Below, piece by piece: positions 43,693 to 51,698 of a DNA stretch of 64,000 nt. The stretch spans positions 57,890 through 121,889 of the forward strand of contig NZ_BFCH01000019.1 of NCBI RefSeq assembly GCF_003112775.1, in the 5' to 3' direction. The position numbers and the translations under genes were made by a program. Under the pieces are notes generated by a model. The model searched no databases. It was not told the origin of the DNA and saw only the letters and a list, made by a program, of their open reading frames with translations. This DNA is from Mycobacterium montefiorense (GTDB lineage: Bacteria; Actinomycetota; Actinomycetes; Mycobacteriales; Mycobacteriaceae). Every line of letters begins with the position of its first letter. The stretch's first letter is position 1.

Positions 43693-44821
43693 CGCCTGCT
43701 CTCGCCTTCCGGCGCGGCAGCCAGCCACGGCGCTTCGGCGCTTCGTCGTCCGGGTTCACCAGCTCGACACCCTGGTAGACCGCCAGGTAGACATCGATGG
43801 TCGTGACGATCAGGATCATCACCACCGGCCCGATGACGATGCCCCAGGGGCCGAACATGGCGAGCCCGGCGAACACCGACAGCAGCATCAGCGCCGAATT
43901 CAGCCGGGCGTCACGCGGGACCAGGATCGGGCGCAGGAAGTTGTCGATGTTGGTGACTACCAACAGATGCCACAAAATCACGAACGCGCCGCCGAAGATG
44001 TTGCCGTAGAAGATCATTCCGATCCCGAACGGAATCGTCACGATGCCGCCGCCCAGCGGAATGATCGACAGCGCCGTTAGCAGGATCGCGAAAATGAAGA
44101 AGCCGTGCTGGAATCCGGCGATGTAGATCGACGCGGCGCCCGCGACACCTTGGCATAGCGCGATGACGAACTGACCGAACACGGTGCCGCGTACCATCGC
44201 GCCGGTCTTCTTCAGGTATAGATCCGTGACTTCCTCGCCGAGCGGGTTGAGCTGACCGATCAACGTGCGCAGCTTCTCGCGGTGCACCAGTAGTGCGATG
44301 AACACATACAAGAAGATTATCGCGTAGGTGACCGCTCCCGCGATCCCGCCGGCGGCGCTCTGCAGGAATTGCAGCAGCCATTGACCGGCGTGCTGTGCTG
44401 CGGTGACCATCGCCTTACGCAACATCTCCGGCGTTACCGTGATGTGCAGGAAGGGGATTCGGGCCAGTACGTCATTGACGAGCTGTAGGACTCTGCCGCC
44501 GAGTTCGCTTGGATCGGTGGTCTTGACCCAGCCGGAAACGCTGTCGACCATGCGGGTGATCTGGACGACGGCCAAGACAATGAAGAGGCCGACCGGAACG
44601 ATGACAATGGCCAACGCCGACATCAAAGTGCAGGCGGCCGACAGGCCGGTGCCGAGGCGGCGGTTGAACCGATTGAACAGCGGCGTGAACAAGTACGCTC
44701 CGACCGCGGCGACGACGATCAGCACGAAGTAGTCGCGCAAGAAGTACGCGCCGAAAACCAGCGCTATCAGCGTGAAAACCGCGAGGGCGCGCTTCTGAGT
44801 GAGCGTGAATTCGGTGTTCAT
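43673..44821 (-). CDS. AI-2E family transporter/PerM permease (Rv1101c-like)
   Basis: A 382-aa integral membrane protein of the AI-2 exporter-like (TqsA/YdiK/PerM) superfamily with about seven or eight helices. N-terminal pair ALAVFTLIALVFGAYFLRDYFVLIVVAAVGAYLF, then a long extracytoplasmic loop (EMLRKAMVTAAQHAGQWLLQF), and the conserved PLGGGIVTIPFGIGMIFYG and PWGIVIGPVVMILIVTTIDVY near the end. The C-terminus is basic. Substrate unknown. In H37Rv mazEF3 and an esterase relic lie upstream; here the gap to the 3-beta-HSD gene is only 74 nt. Confidence 0.87.
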   Translation of the reverse strand: MNTEFTLTQKRALAVFTLIALVFGAYFLRDYFVLIVVAAVGAYLFTPLFNRFNRRLGTGLSAACTLMSALAIVIVPVGLFIVLAVVQITRMVDSVSGWVKTTDPSELGGRVLQLVNDVLARIPFLHITVTPEMLRKAMVTAAQHAGQWLLQFLQSAAGGIAGAVTYAIIFLYVFIALLVHREKLRTLIGQLNPLGEEVTDLYLKKTGAMVRGTVFGQFVIALCQGVAGAASIYIAGFQHGFFIFAILLTALSIIPLGGGIVTIPFGIGMIFYGNIFGGAFVILWHLLVVTNIDNFLRPILVPRDARLNSALMLLSVFAGLAMFGPWGIVIGPVVMILIVTTIDVYLAVYQGVELVNPDDEAPKRRGWLPRRKARAGVKSAAQ

Positions 44822-44895
44822 ACGAGCCGTCCGCCCTCCACCTCGCCGTTGAGCGCAACCTTAGCCCGAGGCGGTGGTTTTCGGCAGTATCCGCG

Positions 44896-45990
44896 CTACC
44901 GTTTGGCGGCGGCTTTGGCCGCCAGGTCCTCGCGTTCCATCTGCTGGTACAGATCTATGTAGTACGACTGGCACTCGGTCAGCGCCTTCTCGGTGGTGAA
45001 CAGCGGCTGGTAGCCCAGGTCACGGGAAGCCTTGGCGACCGAGAAGAAGTTGTCCAGGTAGAGCCGCTCGATCGCCAGCGGCTCTAGCAGCGGCGCGGGA
45101 ATTCCGAACCGGAAGTGCAGCCGCTGCCAGCCGGTCATCGCCGCGCGCACGATGGGCCCGTTGACCCGGATCCGCGGCCATGGTTGCCCGCAGGCCTCCA
45201 CCACCGGCCGGGCGAACTCGAACATGTTGATCGGTTCGGCGTCGTTGATGAAATACGCCTGACCGGGCGCCGTGCCGCCGGGCACCAGATGCTGGGCGGC
45301 CAGGATGAAACCGTGAATCAGGTTGTGCACGTACGAGTTATCCAGGCGGGCCGACTTGCGGCCGATCAGCACCTTGACGTGGCCGGCGATCACGCTCTCG
45401 AACAACTTCCTGAACATCGTCTGGTCGCCGCGGCCCCAGATGCCACTGGGCCGGATCGCGCACGTCAGCATGCCGTCAACGCCGTTCTGGGACAACACGT
45501 ATCGCTCGGCGACCACCTTGGTCTCGGTGTAGAGGTCATTGAATCGAGCAGTGTAGGGCAGGGTCTCGTCGCCGCCGGCGATGTTCTGGCCGCCCATCAC
45601 CACGCTGTTGGATGACGTGTAGACGAATCGCTGCACACCCGCGGCGCGCCCGGTCTCCACCAGATTCTCGGTACCGCCGACGTTGATGCCAAAGCTGCGC
45701 TGGCGATATTCCTCGGTCACCGACGCGCCACCCATCAGCTCGATGATCGCCGCGGTGTGGAACACCGTGTCGATGCCGTCCACCGCCTGAGCGCAGACGG
45801 CTTTGTCGGTGATGTCGCCCTGCAGCACCTGCAGCTTCGGATGCGCAGCGAGCGGCGACGGGGCGCGGTCGAAGGAACGCACCGAGTACCCGCGGTCGAG
45901 CAAGGTGGTCACCAGGTTGGCGCCGACAAACCCAGAGCCACCGGTGACCAGGACGTGGCCGAGTTCGGTTGTCAATGATGCATCACCCAT
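44896..45990 (-). CDS. 3-beta-hydroxysteroid dehydrogenase/isomerase (Rv1106c-like)
   Basis: A 364-aa extended short-chain dehydrogenase. The NAD-binding motif is VTGGSGFVGANLV; YTSSNSVVMGGQN and the active-site Y-T-E-T-K give the catalytic Ser/Tyr/Lys. RPSGIWGRGDQTMF and the C-terminal DNFFSVAKASRDLGYQP belong to the 3-beta-HSD family. Rv1106c oxidises cholesterol to cholest-4-en-3-one. A leaderless-type -10 and a KstR consensus box immediately upstream mean the gene is probably repressed by KstR until sterol intermediates appear. Confidence 0.92.
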   Translation of the reverse strand: MGDASLTTELGHVLVTGGSGFVGANLVTTLLDRGYSVRSFDRAPSPLAAHPKLQVLQGDITDKAVCAQAVDGIDTVFHTAAIIELMGGASVTEEYRQRSFGINVGGTENLVETGRAAGVQRFVYTSSNSVVMGGQNIAGGDETLPYTARFNDLYTETKVVAERYVLSQNGVDGMLTCAIRPSGIWGRGDQTMFRKLFESVIAGHVKVLIGRKSARLDNSYVHNLIHGFILAAQHLVPGGTAPGQAYFINDAEPINMFEFARPVVEACGQPWPRIRVNGPIVRAAMTGWQRLHFRFGIPAPLLEPLAIERLYLDNFFSVAKASRDLGYQPLFTTEKALTECQSYYIDLYQQMEREDLAAKAAAKR

Positions 45991-45997
45991 GCCGTAC

Positions 45998-46003
45998 AGG
46001 ATA
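45998..46003 (-). promoter_or_regulatory. -10 hexamer for the 3-beta-HSD gene
   Basis: On the minus strand TATCCT (TANNNT) ends 7 nt before the ATG at 45990, the leaderless arrangement. No ribosome site is present. Confidence 0.5.
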
Positions 46004-46021
46004 ACTGAGACATTGTGTTAC

Positions 46022-46035
46022 TGAAACACGTTCCA
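46022..46035. promoter_or_regulatory. KstR operator
   Basis: TGAAACACGTTCCA fits every fixed position of the KstR consensus TnnAACnnGTTnnA. It lies 18 nt upstream of the -10 hexamer, over the expected -35 of the 3-beta-HSD promoter, an ideal place for repression. KstR controls the cholesterol regulon in mycobacteria and the gene's product is a sterol dehydrogenase, which agrees. Confidence 0.75.
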
Positions 46036-46079
46036 ATTTTGTAAAGATAGCTCAATAAGTTCTGCGGATTCGGCCGGAT

Positions 46080-46337
46080 TCAGGCCCTGTCGTCCTGTCC
46101 GGACGCTAGCGCATCCTCCACGCGCTTGCGGGCGCCAGCTAAGTGTTCTTCACAGCGTTTTGCCAGCTGTTCGCCTCTTTCCCACAGCGTCAGCGATGCA
46201 TCGAGGTCCAGGCCGCCCTGCTCCAGAAGGCGCACGACTTCGATCAACTCATCCCGGCAAGATTCATAGCCAAGTTGACTAATGGGCGTAACTGATCTGG
46301 CGCCGCCGCCGCCGCCGTCGTCGTCGTCAGTGACCAT
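46080..46337 (-). CDS. xseB: Exodeoxyribonuclease VII small subunit
   Basis: An 85-aa helical protein with the XseB signature SCRDELIEVVRLLEQGGLDLDASLTLWERGEQLAKRCE, in segments, followed by a charged helix. It binds XseA to make exonuclease VII, which degrades single-stranded DNA. It overlaps xseA by 11 nt. An acidic/glycine run (DDDDGGGGG) at the N-terminus is not part of the fold. Same length as Rv1107c. Confidence 0.92.
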   Translation of the reverse strand: MVTDDDDGGGGGARSVTPISQLGYESCRDELIEVVRLLEQGGLDLDASLTLWERGEQLAKRCEEHLAGARKRVEDALASGQDDRA

Positions 46338-47586
46338 CGGTCAGCCCTTCACTCACCGCAGCTACGGCGCCGTCGGAAACCCGCACCCGCAGCCGGGTGC
46401 CGGCCGGCGCCTCGTCCACAGAGCGTAGGACGCGCATGGCACCGGCTGGCTCGGAAGCGGGAACTGTCTGCACCACCGCATAGCCGCGGGCCAAGGTTGC
46501 CGCCGGGCCCAGCGTCGCCAGTCGCGCGCCCAGATGGCCGACGCGTTCGGATTCCGCGGCGACCAGCCGGGTGATGTCGCGGCACACCGCCGAGCGGGCG
46601 CGGTGGATCTCCTCGGCGCGCGCCGTCAACGCGGTCAGCGGCTCGGCCAGCACCGGGCGGCTGCGCAATTGGGTCAGCGCGCGCTGTTCGCGAGACACCC
46701 AATTGCGCAGCGCCTGCGCGCTGCGCCGGCGTAGGTCCTGGATTCCTCGCTGCTCTGCGGCAGTGTCTGGAACCACCCGCTTGGCCGCGTCGGTGGGGGT
46801 GGCTGCGCGTAGATCGGCGACCAGATCGCACAGCGGATTGTCGGGTTCGTGGCCGACCGCGCTGATCACCGGCGTGCGACAGGCCGCGATCGCGCGGCAC
46901 AGCGTCTCGTCGGAGAACGGCAGCAGGTCCTCGACGCTGCCGCCGCCGCGGGCCAGCACGATCACGTCGACGTCGCGGTCGTGGTCGAGTTCGCGTAGCG
47001 CCTCGACGATCTGGGCGACCGCGTTGGGTCCCTGCACGGCGGTGTTGCGCACCGCGAAACGCACCGCGGGCCAACGGGTGCTGGCCACCGTGGTGACATC
47101 GCGCTCGGCGGCACTGGCACGGCCGGTGATCAACCCAATCATGTTCGGCAGGAAGGGGATTGGCCGCTTGAGTCTCGGATCGAAGAGGCCTTCGGCATCC
47201 AGCAGCCGACGCAGCCGGTCGATGCGGGCCAGTAGCTCGCCCACGCCGACAGCGCGAATCTCGGACAGCCGCAATGAGAATGTGCCGCGCCCGGTGTAGA
47301 ACGAGGGCTTACCACAGACCACCACCTGCGTGCCCTCGACCAATTTGACCGGAGCGTTGAGCACCAGGTCGCGCGGACACGTCACGGTCAGCGACATGTC
47401 GGCGGCCGGATCACGTAGCACCATGAACACGGTTTTGGACTGGGCGCGAATGTTGATCTGTGCCAGTTGCCCTTCGACCCAGACGCTTCCCAGCTTGTCG
47501 ATCCAGCCGGCGACCCTGATCGCGACCGCACGAACCGGGAACGGGTTCTCGACGGAGTTCGCCTCCGAGTTCGCCGCCCGGGTCAC
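46327..47586 (-). CDS. xseA: Exodeoxyribonuclease VII large subunit
   Basis: A 419-aa protein with an N-terminal OB-fold (WVEGQLAQINIRAQSKTVFMVLRDPAADMSLT in parts), and the catalytic region PFLPNMIGLITGRASAAERDV and DVIVLARGGGSVEDLLPFSDETLCRAI, then coiled-coil helices and a C-terminal ARGYAVVQT segment. It forms the ssDNA exonuclease with XseB. Its GTG start overlaps the stop of the preceding gene by 4 nt, so the three genes (Rv1109c-like, xseA, xseB) are translationally coupled. Confidence 0.92.
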   Translation of the reverse strand: MTRAANSEANSVENPFPVRAVAIRVAGWIDKLGSVWVEGQLAQINIRAQSKTVFMVLRDPAADMSLTVTCPRDLVLNAPVKLVEGTQVVVCGKPSFYTGRGTFSLRLSEIRAVGVGELLARIDRLRRLLDAEGLFDPRLKRPIPFLPNMIGLITGRASAAERDVTTVASTRWPAVRFAVRNTAVQGPNAVAQIVEALRELDHDRDVDVIVLARGGGSVEDLLPFSDETLCRAIAACRTPVISAVGHEPDNPLCDLVADLRAATPTDAAKRVVPDTAAEQRGIQDLRRRSAQALRNWVSREQRALTQLRSRPVLAEPLTALTARAEEIHRARSAVCRDITRLVAAESERVGHLGARLATLGPAATLARGYAVVQTVPASEPAGAMRVLRSVDEAPAGTRLRVRVSDGAVAAVSEGLTDGH

Positions 47587-48167
47587 TTCGCGGTCGCGCG
47601 GGTGATCCTGTTGGCCAGCAACGTCTGAAACGGTGCCCGAGCCTTGGTGGCCTGCTCGTAGGCCAGCAGGGCTTCGAGCTCGTCGACGCCCAGCGATTGC
47701 ACTCGCGCCCGCAGCTGGGCCAGTGTCAATGTCGGGTAGTCGAGTTCGGCTGCCACCGACGGCTCCGCAATCGACTTCTTCGATTGCGCCGACGGCTTAC
47801 TTGGGGCGCCCGCATCCAGCGCAGCATCGGCAACCGAGTACAGGGCGAAGCGCCCCTCAGCCCGGCGATCGCCCCCGGCGCCGTCCGGCAATTCGCTGAA
47901 AGCCCCATCGATGGCATCGGCCGAGTCTTCGTCGAAGGTGGCCCACTCCGGTTTTTCGTCCTTGGGCGGGAAAATGGATTCCAGGGTCGAGTCGCCCTTG
48001 ATCACTAGCTCCGCCAGATTCTGCTGAAATCGCATCACGATGTGTGCCGCCTGACTGGCTACCGTCATCGGGTACATCAGGATCGTCTTCGGCAGTCTCA
48101 TGGTCTCCTCGACGGCGACTGTCGCCGCGCCGACCAATAGTCGAACTCCGTACGGTGCAGTAGCCAT
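47583..48167 (-). CDS. Lipid-droplet-associated-type conserved protein (Rv1109c-like)
   Basis: A 194-aa protein. The N-terminal 55 residues are amphipathic and hydrophobic (GVRLLVGAATVAVEETMRLPKTILMYPM), a form suited to lipid surface binding; an acidic linker (EWATFDEDSADAIDG) follows, and the C-terminal 45 residues form a small helical module, LTLAQLRARVQSLGVDELEALLAYEQATKARAPF in parts. Mycobacterial homologues are annotated as lipid droplet-associated. First gene of the xseAB operon. Exact role unknown. Confidence 0.78.
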   Translation of the reverse strand: MATAPYGVRLLVGAATVAVEETMRLPKTILMYPMTVASQAAHIVMRFQQNLAELVIKGDSTLESIFPPKDEKPEWATFDEDSADAIDGAFSELPDGAGGDRRAEGRFALYSVADAALDAGAPSKPSAQSKKSIAEPSVAAELDYPTLTLAQLRARVQSLGVDELEALLAYEQATKARAPFQTLLANRITRATAK

Positions 48168-48243
48168 GGGTCCAAGATTGCCTTACGCAAGGACGAACTC
48201 CAAGCCCAGCGCCGCTAGCTGGCAAGCCGGTGTCGGCAGAAAG

Positions 48244-48249
48244 TACCCT
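48244..48249 (+). promoter_or_regulatory. -10 hexamer for a leaderless ispH mRNA
   Basis: TACCCT (TANNNT) ends 7 nt before the ATG at 48257. This supports that ATG over the GTG nine codons upstream, which would lie before the promoter. Confidence 0.5.
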
Positions 48250-48256
48250 TGATGTC

Positions 48257-49255
48257 ATGCCGCCGACTGTCGACATGGGGATTCCCGGCGCATCCAGCTC
48301 GGTAGCCACCGATCCGGCCGGTAAGCGAGTGCTTCTGGCCGAGCCACGTGGCTATTGCGCGGGTGTGGACCGGGCTGTCGAAACGGTCGAACGCGCCCTG
48401 GAAAAGCACGGAGCACCGGTCTACGTCCGCCACGAGATCGTGCACAACCGGCACGTCGTCGACACCCTCGAAAAAGCTGGCGCGGTGTTCGTCGAGGAGA
48501 CCGATCAGGTTCCCGAGGGCGCGATCGTGGTGTTCTCCGCACACGGTGTCGCGCCGACGGTGCACGCCGCGGCCGCCGAACGCAACCTGCACACCATCGA
48601 CGCCACCTGCCCGTTGGTCACCAAGGTGCATAACGAGGCCCGGCGATTTGCCCGCAACGACTACGACATCCTGCTGATCGGTCACGAGGGCCACGAGGAG
48701 GTCATCGGCACCGCCGGGGAGGCGCCCGACCATGTGCAGCTGGTCGACGGGGTCGCCTCGGTGGATCACGTGACGATTCGCGACGAGAACAAGGTGGTGT
48801 GGCTCTCGCAGACCACGCTGTCGGTCGACGAGACCATGGAGATCGTGCAGCGGCTCCGGCAGCGGTTCCCCAAGCTGCAGGATCCGCCCAGCGATGACAT
48901 TTGCTATGCGACGCAGAACCGGCAGGTCGCGGTCAAGGCGATGGCGCCGGAGTGCGAGCTGGTGATCGTCGTCGGGTCCCGCAATTCGTCGAACTCGGTG
49001 CGGCTGGTGGAAGTGGCGTTGAACGGCGGCGCGCAGGCCTCCTACCTGGTCGACTGGGCCGACGATATCGACCCGGCGTGGCTGGAAGGCGTCACCACGG
49101 TCGGGGTCACCTCCGGGGCGTCGGTGCCCGAGGTTTTGGTGCGCGGAGTGCTGGAGCGGCTGGCCGAGGCCAGCTTCGACATCGTGCAACCGGTGACGAC
49201 GGCACAAGAAAGGCTGGTATTTGCGCTGCCCCGAGAAATCCGCTCGCTGCTCTAG
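48257..49255 (+). CDS. ispH: 4-hydroxy-3-methylbut-2-enyl diphosphate reductase IspH
   Basis: A 332-aa iron-sulfur enzyme for the last step of the MEP pathway, producing IPP and DMAPP. The three cluster-binding cysteines are in PRGYCAGVDRA, TIDATCPLVTKVH and DDICYATQNRQ. Histidines HEIVHN and GHEGHEEV line the active site, and GSRNSSNSVRL is the substrate loop. Equivalent to LytB2 (Rv1110). The leaderless promoter fixes the start. It feeds the cis-prenyltransferase encoded at 25955. Confidence 0.93.
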   Translation: MPPTVDMGIPGASSSVATDPAGKRVLLAEPRGYCAGVDRAVETVERALEKHGAPVYVRHEIVHNRHVVDTLEKAGAVFVEETDQVPEGAIVVFSAHGVAPTVHAAAAERNLHTIDATCPLVTKVHNEARRFARNDYDILLIGHEGHEEVIGTAGEAPDHVQLVDGVASVDHVTIRDENKVVWLSQTTLSVDETMEIVQRLRQRFPKLQDPPSDDICYATQNRQVAVKAMAPECELVIVVGSRNSSNSVRLVEVALNGGAQASYLVDWADDIDPAWLEGVTTVGVTSGASVPEVLVRGVLERLAEASFDIVQPVTTAQERLVFALPREIRSLL

Positions 49256-49273
49256 GAGCTCGGCACGCCGCGC

Positions 49274-50446
49274 TTATTCCCAGGACTCGGCCGGGGGTCG
49301 TCCCTGCGGCCGGCCATTCGCCCGTGATCGGCCGCGTGGCTCACCGCGGTGCTCGTCCAACGGACCTGACCCGCGGTAGCGGACCTGCGAAATCGGGTGG
49401 TGCGTCGAATCCGTGCCGTTCGCGCCGTTCGCGCCGGCATGGCGGCGTCGGGGGTCCGGGGCGGGCTGATAGGATTCGTAAGGCTGATAGGACTGGAACC
49501 TGCTGTACGAATCCTGCGAGACGGGCGGTTCGTACCTGTCGTACCCGTCGTAGCGACCGCTGCGTGGCGCCGGGCGCTCGTAGGGACTGCGGCGGCTGCG
49601 CGGATCCCGACGGCCTTCGCGCGACTGGGCCCGCTGGTCGGGATCGGTCGGCGGCCGTCGCCGCGTCGGGCGGCGCGGCGGGTCGGCGGGGTCATAGTCA
49701 CGAGGCGGTGGCTGGCGGCGCCGGCGTGCCCGCTTGTCGGCGGGGTCGTACTCGTCTTCCGGCGACGGGCGGGCGTGCCGGGACCGGCTTCGGGCCGAAC
49801 TCGTCGCGGGCCTTGCGCTGCGCGCCGCCCGACCGGTTCTCGCCGAGCTCCGCTGCGAGTCGGTGGACGTTTCTTCGTCGTCCTCGTCGTTGGACGACGC
49901 GACGCCCAACAGCGAATTCAGTTTCGCGCTGATCGCCCGGACGATGGACGACTGTTCCTTGGTGACAGCGGTCGCGTTGTCCTCGGTCGCGTCGGCCGCC
50001 GCGGGCGTTCGCTGCAACGTCGCCAAGTACCACCTGATCAGGCCGATCAGCAACACGACGCCGGCGGTACCCAGCATCAGCGGGAAGCGCTCGATGAGCG
50101 GATAGCCGCAGTTGATCAGCAGGTCTTTGAGGCTGCCGATCTTGCCCCCGTGGAACAGCCAGTAGGCACCGGGCACCGCGCAGAAAAGTATCAGCGGCGG
50201 CTGGATGATCGCGGTGAACAGGCCTTCTTGGCGTACCGCCAGCACCCCTGCCAAACAGCCCGCTATATAGAAGCCGGCGAAGATGCCGGTCAGCTCCTTG
50301 TGGCCGGAGCCGGAGTCGATTCCATATCCGATAGCGGTTGCGGTAATGGCGATGAGCAGCGCTATCCAGGACGGCGCACCCGCGATGCCGGGGTGGATCG
50401 AGCGATGGGCAGCTTCTACTGCCGAGGTTCCCCGCTGCGCTGACAC
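49274..50446 (-). CDS. Membrane protein with long disordered Arg/Pro-rich tail, DUF6542-like (Rv1111c-like)
   Basis: A 390-aa protein with four helices in the first 145 residues (WIALLIAITATAIGYGI, IFAGFYIAGCLAGVLAV, IIQPPLILFCAVPGAYWLF, LMLGTAGVVLLIGLIRWYLAT), then an acidic stretch and a very basic disordered tail rich in R, P, D and Y (DEYDPADKRARRRRQPPPRD). The tail is the reason the protein is longer than its H37Rv counterpart. GTG start. Convergent with ispH (18-nt gap) and divergent from ychF. Function unknown; perhaps envelope or nucleic-acid interaction through the basic tail. Confidence 0.8.
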   Translation of the reverse strand: MSAQRGTSAVEAAHRSIHPGIAGAPSWIALLIAITATAIGYGIDSGSGHKELTGIFAGFYIAGCLAGVLAVRQEGLFTAIIQPPLILFCAVPGAYWLFHGGKIGSLKDLLINCGYPLIERFPLMLGTAGVVLLIGLIRWYLATLQRTPAAADATEDNATAVTKEQSSIVRAISAKLNSLLGVASSNDEDDEETSTDSQRSSARTGRAARSARPATSSARSRSRHARPSPEDEYDPADKRARRRRQPPPRDYDPADPPRRPTRRRPPTDPDQRAQSREGRRDPRSRRSPYERPAPRSGRYDGYDRYEPPVSQDSYSRFQSYQPYESYQPAPDPRRRHAGANGANGTDSTHHPISQVRYRGSGPLDEHRGEPRGRSRANGRPQGRPPAESWE

Positions 50447-50578
50447 ATGTAGACCGTACCGGCAATGGGGGAAAACGCCCGTAAATACCTTGTTAGGGCT
50501 GCCGGGCGTGCCATCTCACCGCGCACTACCTGATCCGCGGCGCCTGAGCCTGGCGCGGAGCCCTAAACTTGGTTCCCC

Positions 50579-51652
50579 GTGAGCCTGAGCCTGGGAATTG
50601 TGGGCCTGCCCAACGTGGGCAAGTCGACCCTGTTTAATGCGCTGACCCGGAACAACGTGGTGGCGGCCAACTATCCGTTCGCGACCATCGAACCGAATGA
50701 GGGCGTCGTAGCGCTGCCCGATCCGCGACTGGACAAGCTGGCGGAGCTGTTCGAATCAGAGAAGACCGTGCCGGCGCCGGTGACGTTCGTCGACATCGCC
50801 GGAATCGTGAAGGGCGCCTCCGAGGGCGCTGGCCTGGGCAACAAGTTCCTGGCCAACATCCGCGAGTGTGACGCGATCTGCCAGGTGGTGCGGGTTTTCG
50901 CCGACGACGACGTCGTGCACGTCGACGGCAAGGTCGATCCCCGTTCCGACATCGAGGTGATCGAGACCGAGCTGATACTCGCTGACATCCAGACATTGGA
51001 GAAGGCCGTCCCACGGCTGGAGAAGGAAGCCCGCAACAACAAGGAACGCAAGCCCGTGCACGAAGCGGCCGTCGCTGCGGAGGCCGTGCTGGACTCTGGC
51101 AAGACGCTGTTCGCGGCCGGTGCCGACGCGGCACTGCTGCGCGAGCTCAACCTGATGACCACCAAGCCGTTTCTGTACGTTTTCAACGCCGACGAGTCCG
51201 TGCTGACCGACGATGCCCGCAAGGCCGAGCTGTGCGCGATGGTCGCACCCGCCGACGCGGTGTTCCTCGACGCGAAGATCGAAGCCGAACTGCAGGAGCT
51301 TGACGACGAGTCTGCCGCGGAGTTGCTCGAATCCATCGGGCAGACCGAGCGTGGACTGGATGCGTTGGCGCGAGCCGGTTTTCACACGCTGGCGTTACAG
51401 ACATACCTGACGGCGGGTCCAAAAGAGTCGCGGGCGTGGGTGATTCATCAAGGTGATACCGCGCCCAAGGCCGCCGGGGTGATCCACACCGACTTCGAGA
51501 AGGGCTTCATCAAAGCCGAAATCGTGTCCTACGACGACTTGATCGAGGCCGGTTCGATGGCGGCGGCCAAGGCGGCCGGCAAGGTCCGGATGGAAGGCAA
51601 GGATTACGTGATGGCCGACGGCGACGTAGTCGAATTCCGGTTCAACGTGTGA
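50579..51652 (+). CDS. ychF: Redox-responsive P-loop ATPase/GTPase YchF (Rv1112-like)
   Basis: A 357-aa OBG-family P-loop protein. G1 is GLPNVGKSTLFNAL, G2/switch NYPFATIEPNEG, G3 DIAGIVKGASEGAGLGNKFL, G4-like NADES in place of NKxD, which favours ATP. A coiled coil and a C-terminal TGS domain (TYLTAGPKESRAW, HTDFEKGFIKAEIVSYDDL) follow. It associates with ribosomes. A TAAACT hexamer lies 9 nt before the GTG. Its last codons, VEFRFNV, are repeated at 52920-52939 with a different stop, marking an integration site. Confidence 0.93.
   Translation: MSLSLGIVGLPNVGKSTLFNALTRNNVVAANYPFATIEPNEGVVALPDPRLDKLAELFESEKTVPAPVTFVDIAGIVKGASEGAGLGNKFLANIRECDAICQVVRVFADDDVVHVDGKVDPRSDIEVIETELILADIQTLEKAVPRLEKEARNNKERKPVHEAAVAAEAVLDSGKTLFAAGADAALLRELNLMTTKPFLYVFNADESVLTDDARKAELCAMVAPADAVFLDAKIEAELQELDDESAAELLESIGQTERGLDALARAGFHTLALQTYLTAGPKESRAWVIHQGDTAPKAAGVIHTDFEKGFIKAEIVSYDDLIEAGSMAAAKAAGKVRMEGKDYVMADGDVVEFRFNV
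51629..51648 (+). repeat. Left attachment-like direct repeat at the 3' end of ychF
   Basis: GTCGAATTCCGGTTCAACGT, the codons for VEFRFNV of ychF, is repeated exactly at 52920-52939. After the 20-bp core the two flanks stay similar (GTGACGGTTGCG against CTAGCAGTTGCG), both giving an in-frame stop. This is the form of a site-specific integration site at a gene's 3' end. Confidence 0.65.
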
Positions 51653-51698
51653 CGGTTGCGCTCGGGAGCATTCAGATTGCTGTGTGCCGGTTGAGGGC

